Below are positions 6,788 to 13,287 of a stretch of DNA of 24,824 bases, in pieces (position 1 is the first letter of the stretch; every line of letters begins with the position of its first letter). Position numbers and translations under genes: made by a program. The notes below the pieces were generated by a model, which worked only from the letters and a program-made list of their open reading frames with translations, searched no databases and was not told where the DNA came from. This DNA comes from an uncultured archaeon (GTDB taxonomy: Archaea; Thermoproteota; Nitrososphaeria; Nitrososphaerales; CALBXV01): positions 1-24,824 of the forward strand of contig CALBXV010000369.1 in assembly GCA_937890045.1 (NCBI GenBank). Reading direction: 5' to 3'.

Positions 6788-7576
6788 TTATCTAAAACTT
6801 AAGAACATAATAAATGAGATCCCAAGCATAATTATCCATATCAATTTATTCCAACTATATATTTTTTGACCATCAAAAATCCCAAAGGGGATTAAATTAA
6901 ATAACGCTATAAAGGAATTAATGAAACCAAGCCAAATAAATAAAGATCCAAAGAAAGGTGGCGTAGAAATAAAATTAAGTATATTTAAACCAATTAAGGA
7001 AATAAACGCAATTAAGAGATTGAAAATTGGTCCTACTACAGCAATGTGGCCAAGAGTTTTAGTATCAGTGCTATTTCTAAGGATAACAGCTCCAGGTGCA
7101 ATAATTTTAAAAAATAAAAATGGTAAAATACTTATCAATGTAAGTATTGCACCAATTTTAACTAGACGAAATTCTGCCCATAATCCATAATGTTGAGCCA
7201 TAAATTTATGAGCTAATTCATGACCAAGAAAAGAGCATGAAAAAGCTAATACCATAATTAATACATAAATTATTGGGATTTGAAATAACAAATTAGTGTT
7301 TAATGTTAAACCAACTAACATAACTAAAATAGTTCCAATTAACAAATGAATTTTTTCATTATTTGGAAGTTGAAATTTATTTGTTTTAATTATTGATGAG
7401 GGATAAGAGAAATCAGTATTTGTTGATGATTCAGAGTATTTGGTAGGAGGGGCTGCCAACCAAAGTTTTTCACATTTATGATTTTCAGGTAACTGATGAT
7501 TCCCGCAAAAATATAAATCACAGTATTTACAATGAAATGGAAGATCAGTTAATAAATCACATGCATTACATTTCAT
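6788..7576 (-). CDS. AN1 zinc finger fused to M50 site-2 protease-like membrane protein
   Basis: The first ~36 residues form a complete AN1-type zinc finger with ligand order C-x2-C-x9-C-x2-C-x4-C-x2-H-x5-H-x-C (C3, C6, C16, C19, C24, H27, H33, C35). After a polar linker there are about five to six hydrophobic helices carrying the M50 metalloprotease signature HELAH (119-123), and a late 'FGIFDG' motif (D235) that stands for the third zinc ligand of site-2 proteases. This predicts an intramembrane protease with a cytoplasmic AN1 domain for recognition or binding. I chose the ATG at 7576 because GTGA lies five bases before it; an in-frame GTG three codons upstream (7585) is the alternative. 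The gene overlaps the end of the HerA-like gene and runs into PEPCK after 13 nt. Substrate is unknown. Confidence 0.88.
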   Translation of the reverse strand: MKCNACDLLTDLPFHCKYCDLYFCGNHQLPENHKCEKLWLAAPPTKYSESSTNTDFSYPSSIIKTNKFQLPNNEKIHLLIGTILVMLVGLTLNTNLLFQIPIIYVLIMVLAFSCSFLGHELAHKFMAQHYGLWAEFRLVKIGAILTLISILPFLFFKIIAPGAVILRNSTDTKTLGHIAVVGPIFNLLIAFISLIGLNILNFISTPPFFGSLFIWLGFINSFIALFNLIPFGIFDGQKIYSWNKLIWIIMLGISFIMFLSFR

Positions 7577-9017
7577 TTTTTTCACTTAGTTCAAAAGTTA
7601 ACAATAAAGGAATTGGGGAGGGATTCATACTACCCATAAAATAAAAATTTCCAGGTGCAAGAGAAAGTAAAAATTTAGGATCAATATTAAATGGAGAGAG
7701 CCAATTACTTGCTTCCATCATATCTAAAGGATGAATTTTGCCAACAAATTGTGTATTTAAATTTCTTCTAACAGCTGCGTTTATTCCTATTTCACCTGCT
7801 ATACCTTGTGATAGGAGGCACATACACAATTTATGTGTTCTACCTAAAGCACATATATCAATAATTATTTCAGTTGTTTTACTTTGGATGCCACTAGGTT
7901 TATATGGACAATATTGTGGAGCTTCATCTAGCACTAGAGCTACGTCAAGATCTTCATTTTGTTGCATTATTTCCATAAAATAGTTGGCTAGAGTTAAAAA
8001 TGCTGAAAGTTTTTCATTTTTACCGGTTTTTTTCATATCTAAAACTAATATTTTTTTCTTTCGTGTTATTTCAAGTAAGTTATTTGGAGTTTTAGTGCCA
8101 AGAATGTTATCTATATGATCATTGTGAAGTTTACTTAATCCACGACGGAACCGTTGTTCTTCTTCATAAGGTTTTCCACTAATTGCGTTAGTTTTATTTA
8201 AAGATGAAATAATAGTATTCTCCATAAGAGATCGAAATTTATCAGCACTTAAGTTTTGCCATTTTTGTTGATATATGAAGCTTTCGAGAGCTTGAGTTAC
8301 AACACCACGTTTTTCGCCACTACCATAAGCTACATAACCAAAACTCCCCATTTTTTCACTCAAATAGCTAACAATAGTATCGTTATCCAAAGCAATATCT
8401 GAAATACTAAGTACTTGGTCTTTAGGAAAATGAGGGGCGTAATCTCTTCCTTTCCAGTCTAAGATAAGTATTGAGTAACCAGTTTTTGTTAAAAATGGTA
8501 TAACTTCATGACGGGCGAGAAATGATTTTCCACCACCAGTACTAGCAAATATTCCAATATGATATGGAATAAAAGTATGATTTACAGTTACTGACCAAGT
8601 TGGATGACCTACATAATGACCTATTGAATGTTTATAATTGGGACCAGCTAATTTAGCCATTGGATTATCAATATCCTCATATAATTGAACGGGAGAGCCT
8701 GGAGCAATAATTTTTTTATTTTGCTCAACAGATTCACCAATAACTCCAATTACTGAAAGAGAAAAATCATAAATTTCTTTCGCGTTAGAAGGTTGACCTC
8801 CAATTCTAGCATAAGCAACTCCAGGATTATAAAACCCAGGATTAAGAGTCTCATTATTACCAGTTCCTTTACGTAAAACAGCCATAATTTTGCCTTCGTT
8901 TAAATTATTTACTTCAACTAATGACTCAGTCTGTACGATTTTTTCTTTTTGATCAAATAATATAACTCTAGCTTCAGTTTCTGATGAATTACTGGCAATT
9001 ATTCCGATAGATTGCAA
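7566..9017 (-). CDS. HerA-like ATPase (HAS-barrel plus FtsK/HerA motor)
   Basis: This 483-residue protein belongs to the HerA/FtsK superfamily of hexameric DNA-pumping ATPases. The first ~130 residues look like a HAS-barrel. The motor has Walker A 'ASTGGGKS' (158-165) and Walker B 'LVLDEAP' (361-367, D364 and E365). A sensor-like 'LLSQG' lies at 401-405, and a late arginine pair (417-418) could supply the finger. HerA normally works with the nuclease NurA in end resection; no nurA is seen here, and several HerA-like paralogues exist in archaea, so the repair role is likely but not certain. The start is TTG, with no nearby ATG. A T-rich and TATA-like 90-nt gap separates it from the upstream DRG gene, so it probably has its own promoter and heads the herA-like, AN1/M50, pckG unit. 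Confidence 0.85.
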   Translation of the reverse strand: MQSIGIIASNSSETEARVILFDQKEKIVQTESLVEVNNLNEGKIMAVLRKGTGNNETLNPGFYNPGVAYARIGGQPSNAKEIYDFSLSVIGVIGESVEQNKKIIAPGSPVQLYEDIDNPMAKLAGPNYKHSIGHYVGHPTWSVTVNHTFIPYHIGIFASTGGGKSFLARHEVIPFLTKTGYSILILDWKGRDYAPHFPKDQVLSISDIALDNDTIVSYLSEKMGSFGYVAYGSGEKRGVVTQALESFIYQQKWQNLSADKFRSLMENTIISSLNKTNAISGKPYEEEQRFRRGLSKLHNDHIDNILGTKTPNNLLEITRKKKILVLDMKKTGKNEKLSAFLTLANYFMEIMQQNEDLDVALVLDEAPQYCPYKPSGIQSKTTEIIIDICALGRTHKLCMCLLSQGIAGEIGINAAVRRNLNTQFVGKIHPLDMMEASNWLSPFNIDPKFLLSLAPGNFYFMGSMNPSPIPLLLTFELSEKNEM

Positions 9018-9079
9018 TTTATAATAATATATATTTAACAGCTATTTAATTAGTTATTGAATAATAATATTAATTATTT

Positions 9080-9102
9080 AAAAAATACAAAAAATAAAAA
9101 AA
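9080..9102 (-). terminator. U-rich transcription terminator after the DRG GTPase gene
   Basis: On the minus strand this stretch is almost pure T in runs of five to seven, starting a few bases after the DRG stop codon. Such U-tracts without a hairpin are the usual archaeal termination signal. The assignment rests on composition and position only. Confidence 0.5.
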
Positions 9103-9107
9103 TGAGA

Positions 9108-10205
9108 TTATTTAGTAACAAATGTGAGAATATCTTTATCCATTAAAACGTGATTTAACCCAACCTTTTGACCATTAAATTTAACGCTTTTACCAGAAAT
9201 TTTTGCGTATCGAAAATCAGTTTTTAAATTTCTATGAATTTTATTACAAACATCAACTATTTTATCTCCTTTTCTAATTATCATTGGTTCTTCATAATCA
9301 GTTTGTTTACCTTGGGGTTTCATATATATCTGAGCGAAATTTAATATATTGTATATTTTATTTTTTAGTAAAGTAATATTTTTGTTCGTATTTGTAGAAA
9401 TTGGAATAAATGATGTAGTAGATTGAGATTTAACCTTGGTAAGAAATTTAGAATCAACTAAATCAATTTTATTTAATAAAGTTATATATGGAACATATTT
9501 TCTGTTTCCTAAAATCATATCTAGTAATTGATCGTAATTAATATCTTCTTTGATATTAATTCTTGCATGTTGTATACCGTGTATTCTTAATATATCTTTA
9601 ACAAACTTATTTGATAAATGAGTTAAAGTTACATCAGAATGAATTTCAATACCTCCGGATTGTGTTTTTTCAATAACAATATTTGGAGGTGTGCCATTAG
9701 GTCTAATACCAATTTCATATAATTCATCATATAATAATTGAAATATATTTGAATTGAAGATATCAATCATAAATACAATTAAATCCGCGTTTCTGACTAC
9801 AGAAAGTATACGTTTTCCAAATCCTTTACCTCTGGACGCTCCTTTAATAATACCTGGGAGGTCCAAGATTTGGATAGAGGTGTGTTTATATTTCATAATT
9901 CCAGGTACAACGGTTAATGTTGTAAATTGATAGTTACCAACTTTAGAATTTGCATTTGTTAATTTGTTTAACAAAGAAGATTTACCAACATTAGGTAATC
10001 CAATTAATACAATAGTTGCATCTGCAGTTTTTTTTACTTCATAACCTGTTGAACGAGTAGTATGTTTTGTTCTTATTTCATCTTGTTGATTTTTGAGTTT
10101 TGCTAATTTAGCTTTAAGTAAGCCAACATGATGTTCAGTACTTTTATTAATTTGGGTTTTACGAAGTTCATCCTCAATTTTTTTTATTTTTTCTGGAACT
10201 CCCAT
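9108..10205 (-). CDS. DRG-family (Obg-like) GTPase with TGS domain
   Basis: This 365-residue protein belongs to the developmentally regulated GTP-binding (DRG) family, translation-associated GTPases universal in archaea and eukaryotes. A charged helical N-terminus (about 1-50) precedes the G domain: G1 'GLPNVGKSS' (69-77), the Thr-rich switch I 'FTTLTVVPG' (94-102), G3 'DLPG' (115-118) followed by the Obg/DRG glycine-rich 'GASRGKGFG' (122-130), and G4 'NKID' (245-248). The insert between G3 and G4 is typical of DRG. A TGS domain closes the protein (about 291-364). The ATG start faces the TFB gene across a 113-nt shared promoter region. The family is thought to bind ribosomes or RNA; no specific target can be read here. 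Confidence 0.95.
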   Translation of the reverse strand: MGVPEKIKKIEDELRKTQINKSTEHHVGLLKAKLAKLKNQQDEIRTKHTTRSTGYEVKKTADATIVLIGLPNVGKSSLLNKLTNANSKVGNYQFTTLTVVPGIMKYKHTSIQILDLPGIIKGASRGKGFGKRILSVVRNADLIVFMIDIFNSNIFQLLYDELYEIGIRPNGTPPNIVIEKTQSGGIEIHSDVTLTHLSNKFVKDILRIHGIQHARINIKEDINYDQLLDMILGNRKYVPYITLLNKIDLVDSKFLTKVKSQSTTSFIPISTNTNKNITLLKNKIYNILNFAQIYMKPQGKQTDYEEPMIIRKGDKIVDVCNKIHRNLKTDFRYAKISGKSVKFNGQKVGLNHVLMDKDILTFVTK

Positions 10206-10255
10206 AATTTAATGCCCGTTAGTTAAAATGAAATTATTAATATTACAAAAAGTAA

Positions 10256-10272
10256 CCGAAAGATATAAATAC
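10256..10272. promoter_or_regulatory. BRE/TATA-like element between DRG and TFB genes
   Basis: Reading toward TFB, a purine-rich cgaaa is followed by gatataaata, a good archaeal BRE plus TATA box about 50 nt before the TTG start. On the other strand the same box reads tatttatatc, about 57 nt before the DRG ATG. One element may serve both directions or only TFB. No transcription start was measured. Confidence 0.4.
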
Positions 10273-10318
10273 TATAACGTGTATTTTTCAAAAATACTAA
10301 AAATATTGTGAATAAAAT

Positions 10319-11344
10319 TTGGAAGATAATAACGAAGATATAGGAAATATAGGAAATGCAGTAGAAGATATGGGACCAGTAGGAAATGTAGGAGAAGATA
10401 TTGGACCAGTAAAGGGACCAGTGAAAAATCAAAGAACTTCAATTAAATGTCCAAAATGTGGAAAACAAATTTCAATATTTGATTCTAATACTGGAGAATT
10501 TGTATGTGGAGGTTGTGGATATGTATTACAAGATAGATTTGAGGAAACAGGACCAGAATGGAGAGCATATACACTTGAAGAGGGAGAAACTAAAAGACGG
10601 ACTGGATCACCATCGACTTTATCAAAACATGATATGGGATTATCAACTGTAATTGGAGATGGATATAAAGATGCTACAGGAAGAACGTTATCATCATCTA
10701 GTCGAACAACAATAAATCGTATGAAAACATGGGACAGACGAAGTACAGTACATGGGTCAACAGATAGAAATTTAACTATTGCTCTTAGTGAATTAAATAG
10801 ATTAGCAGATAAATTAAATGTAAGTGATTTAGTAATAGAACGCGCTGCATATACATACAGAAAAGCACTTGAACGTGGTTTAGTACGAGGAAGATCAATT
10901 GCAGGTATGGTAAGTGCTGCATTATATGAATCATGTAGAAGTTCTGGTGCTACACGAACGTTAAAAGATATAGCTACTTCTGTTAATATGAGAAAAAAAG
11001 ATTTAGCTAAATATTATAGATTTTTAATAAAAGAAATGGATTTATCAATACCGGTTGTTGATCCAATTAAATGTGTATCAAGAATTGCAAGTAAAGCAAA
11101 TCTCTCAGAGAAGACGCAAAGAAAAGCGTTTGATATTTTAAACGCGGTAAAAAAATCTGGAACTGCAGCTGGTAAAGACCCAATGGGATTAGCGGCATCT
11201 GCGTTATATTTGGCTTGTACATTATTTCCTCTAGAAGACCATTCAGTAACACAAAAAGATTTAGCTGAAGCAGCTGGAGTTACTGAGGTTACTATAAGAA
11301 ATAGAATCAAAGGTTTGAAACAAGTAGATTTGTATTCAATTTAA
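10319..11344 (+). CDS. tfb: Transcription initiation factor IIB (TFB)
   Basis: This 341-residue archaeal TFIIB homologue recruits RNA polymerase to TBP-bound promoters and helps open DNA and choose the start. It has a zinc ribbon with C44, C47, C63 and C66, then a B-reader/linker region (about 70-140), and two cyclin folds (about 150-240 and 245-340). The 'TVIG' and 'WDRR' type linker motifs are recognisable. Before the ribbon is an unusual ~40-residue acidic extension made largely of three decapeptide repeats. The start must be at or after the TTG at 10319 because an in-frame TAA lies two codons upstream. If translation instead began at a later near-cognate codon, part of the repeat would be lost, but no in-frame ATG, GTG or TTG is evident before the ribbon other than the ATG at M18. 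Archaea often hold several TFB paralogues; which one this is cannot be told. Confidence 0.93.
   Translation: MEDNNEDIGNIGNAVEDMGPVGNVGEDIGPVKGPVKNQRTSIKCPKCGKQISIFDSNTGEFVCGGCGYVLQDRFEETGPEWRAYTLEEGETKRRTGSPSTLSKHDMGLSTVIGDGYKDATGRTLSSSSRTTINRMKTWDRRSTVHGSTDRNLTIALSELNRLADKLNVSDLVIERAAYTYRKALERGLVRGRSIAGMVSAALYESCRSSGATRTLKDIATSVNMRKKDLAKYYRFLIKEMDLSIPVVDPIKCVSRIASKANLSEKTQRKAFDILNAVKKSGTAAGKDPMGLAASALYLACTLFPLEDHSVTQKDLAEAAGVTEVTIRNRIKGLKQVDLYSI
10334..10423 (+). repeat. Three tandem 30-bp repeats in the 5' end of tfb
   Basis: Three in-frame 30-bp units start at 10334, 10364 and 10394, each beginning gaagatat. They encode decapeptides of the form E-D-(I/M)-G-(N/P)-(I/V)-x-x-x-(V/G). The copies have diverged, so the array looks old enough to be under amino-acid selection or drift. 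Confidence 0.8.
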
Positions 11345-11377
11345 AAAAATATAATTATATTATTTAAAGAATAAAAT

Positions 11378-11761
11378 TCATAGATAATTAACAAGTTGGA
11401 TTCGAAATCCATTGTTATCTTTTAAAAATGCCATTCTAGCATTATATTTATCAATAGTATAAGGTTCTTTATCAACTTCGAGGCCGTCTTTTTCTTTTAA
11501 TTCATTAAATGATTGATCAACATTGTCTACTAGAAAAGCAAGATGATCAAGGGTTCCAGAACCCTGATTTTTGATGTCAACAGGTAATCTGCTAAAGAGT
11601 TCTATTTGATGTCCAGTTTTTGGTTCTTCTATAAATGCAAGCTCAAGATTGTCACCAAATCCTTCAACTCTTTTAACTAGTTTCATTCCTAAATAATCAC
11701 AAAATATTTTCAATGCTTCATCCATATCTTGAACGATTACACAATGATGATGTAGATACAT
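11378..11761 (-). CDS. VOC superfamily protein (glyoxalase/dioxygenase fold)
   Basis: This 127-residue single-domain vicinal-oxygen-chelate protein has two beta-alpha-beta-beta-beta modules. Candidate metal ligands are H6 (within the HHH at 4-6), E54, H73 and Q122. A Gln in the last position, usually Glu in glyoxalase I, is tolerated in some members such as methylmalonyl-CoA epimerase-like or isomerase-type proteins. The substrate cannot be assigned. The gene converges with tfb (33-nt gap) and follows the ATC-hydrolase-like gene at 11801-12283 on the same strand by 39 nt, so the two may be co-transcribed and catabolic. Confidence 0.82.
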   Translation of the reverse strand: MYLHHHCVIVQDMDEALKIFCDYLGMKLVKRVEGFGDNLELAFIEEPKTGHQIELFSRLPVDIKNQGSGTLDHLAFLVDNVDQSFNELKEKDGLEVDKEPYTIDKYNARMAFLKDNNGFRIQLVNYL

Positions 11762-11800
11762 AAATTATCTTAAATCATTGAAAATAAATAAAAATATTGA

Positions 11801-12283
11801 TTATTTGGTAAATTTTTGAGTATAAATAGTAGTTTTATCTCCACCAATCATAGAAGCTTCAACTTCTAGACTATAATCAGAGTTGAATTTACTCCATAAT
11901 CCAGGATGATAAGCTCTTTGCCATAATTCTCCAATTTTTTTTCCATCAGGAAGGGATTCATACATTTCTTCAATTGGACAATAAGTAATTTCAAATGATC
12001 GTGTATCTTTTTTAGTATAACGCGGATGTCCTTCAGTATTATTTTCAGGCCAAAGATATGTCATAGTCTTAAGTAGAGATTCAGGGTTAATTCCTATTTT
12101 CCAATCAAGAGCGAGTTGACGTATTCTAACACCGTCTTCATCTCCGGCTTTTTTAGCCGCTTGTTTAACTAGGTTTTCTCCTTCATCACCATATTTATCA
12201 ATAATAGCTTTTGCTAAATGATAATAAATTCGGGTCCAAGTCATAGTCATTCTTTGTATCGGATGTAAATCACGTTTATTCAT
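11801..12283 (-). CDS. L-2-amino-thiazoline-4-carboxylate hydrolase-like protein
   Basis: This 160-residue, mostly helical soluble protein most resembles the ATC-hydrolase family (PF14196) from memory. Supporting traits are the N-terminal helix pair with 'AKAIIDKYGDEGE' (24-36), the 'DGVRIRQLA' block (50-58), a 'YCPIEEMYE' stretch (101-109), and the C-terminal 'ASMIGGDKTTIY' (143-154) where the family has a Gly-Asp followed by a short strand. The namesake enzyme opens the thiazoline ring on the way to L-cysteine, but most family members are of unknown activity. It is divergent from ubiX, with start codons about 58 nt apart, and upstream of the VOC gene. The family call is moderate and the reaction speculative. 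Confidence 0.55.
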   Translation of the reverse strand: MNKRDLHPIQRMTMTWTRIYYHLAKAIIDKYGDEGENLVKQAAKKAGDEDGVRIRQLALDWKIGINPESLLKTMTYLWPENNTEGHPRYTKKDTRSFEITYCPIEEMYESLPDGKKIGELWQRAYHPGLWSKFNSDYSLEVEASMIGGDKTTIYTQKFTK

Positions 12284-12341
12284 ATAATAGAATATGAATA
12301 ATAAAATATATCTGTTACGTTTTCATATAAATAACATAAGA

Positions 12342-12896
12342 ATGAAAAAAATTATTATTGGGATAACAGGGGCAAGTGGAGTAATTTATGGAATTAGATT
12401 GCTAGAAATTTTAAATAAGTTAAAAATAGAAACGCATTTAATATTAACAAATAGTGCAACTAAAGTATTAAAACATGAAACCAACTATAAAGAAAAAGAA
12501 ATAATTTCTCTGGTAACTCATCATTATGATGAAAATAATATAGCTGCAAGTTTAGCAAGTGGTTCATTTAAAACGGATTCAATGGTAATTATTCCATGTA
12601 GTGCAAAAACATTAGCAGGAATTGCAACAGGATATTCAACAAATTTAGTTTTACGTGCAGCTGAGGTTTGTATTAAAGAGAGGAGAAAATTGGTTTTAGT
12701 GCCACGTGAGGCCCCGGTTAGTTCCATTCAACTTAAAAATATGTTAAATGTGACAAATGCGGGAGTTATAGTTTTACCAGCATCCCCAGGATTTTACCAT
12801 AAACCGAAAAAGATTAATGATTTAGTAGATCATGTAGTTGGTAAAGTACTGGATTCTTTAGATATTGAACATGAGCTATTCAAAAGATGGGAATAA
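12342..12896 (+). CDS. ubiX: Flavin prenyltransferase UbiX
   Basis: UbiX/Pad1 joins dimethylallyl phosphate to FMN to make prenylated FMN, the cofactor of UbiD-type decarboxylases. The 184-residue form starting at 12342 begins with the family's Rossmann-like strand and 'GITGASG' (7-13). It also has 'PCSAKTLAGIATG' (85-97), 'NLVLRAAEV' (101-109) with an Arg at 105, 'VPREAPVS' (120-127) and 'PASPGFYHKP' (146-155). An earlier in-frame ATG at 12294 would add 16 residues that the family lacks and lies only 10 nt from the divergent start codon; an A/T-rich TATA-like stretch at 12301-12310 falls inside that extension. No ubiD is present in the window, so the client decarboxylase must be elsewhere. 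The 3' end overlaps the next gene by 10 nt. Confidence 0.93.
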   Translation: MKKIIIGITGASGVIYGIRLLEILNKLKIETHLILTNSATKVLKHETNYKEKEIISLVTHHYDENNIAASLASGSFKTDSMVIIPCSAKTLAGIATGYSTNLVLRAAEVCIKERRKLVLVPREAPVSSIQLKNMLNVTNAGVIVLPASPGFYHKPKKINDLVDHVVGKVLDSLDIEHELFKRWE

Positions 12897-13273
12897 GTAA
12901 ACATATAAAACAAATTATTATAATAATATACATTTTTTCTATTTTCTGTGGATTATTATTATTATTTACTGATGTGGAATTATGGGATGTTGGGGTAAGT
13001 CATGCATATGTTTTAATAATTTTTATAATAATTGATTTAGGAATATTAACAAAAATTATTATTAATTCAAAAAATTTGAATCAAATATGTATAATATGGG
13101 GTTTAATTAAAGTAATATTATTATTTGGTGATATTTTAACTGCAAAAAATTTTGGATTAACATATTATGAATTTGCAGTGTATTTATTTAATATTTGGTT
13201 ATTTAATGGATTGATAATATCTCAAGTAATAATAATATTATTAATAATTATAGAAAAATACTCAAGAAGATAG
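12887..13273 (+). CDS. Small four-helix membrane protein, function unknown
   Basis: This 128-residue protein is almost entirely hydrophobic, with Ile/Leu/Phe-rich segments at about 9-27, 38-56, 67-84 and 96-121, and a basic tail ending KYSRR. I recognise no family. The ATG overlaps the last ten bases of ubiX in another frame, so translation is probably coupled. A functional tie to prenyl-FMN supply or to transport of an aromatic acid is possible, but nothing in the sequence shows it. The extreme AT content of the gene partly reflects the hydrophobic codons. Confidence 0.7.
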   Translation: MGISKHIKQIIIIIYIFSIFCGLLLLFTDVELWDVGVSHAYVLIIFIIIDLGILTKIIINSKNLNQICIIWGLIKVILLFGDILTAKNFGLTYYEFAVYLFNIWLFNGLIISQVIIILLIIIEKYSRR

Positions 13274-13287
13274 ATGTTAAAAATAAG

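Noticed and set aside
11014..11310. Long open frame antisense to tfb
   Set aside because: It lies wholly inside the well-conserved cyclin repeats of TFB on the other strand and encodes nothing recognisable.
12294..12341. Upstream ATG extending UbiX by 16 residues
   Set aside because: It overlaps the likely promoter, sits 10 nt from a divergent start, and the added residues are absent from the UbiX family.
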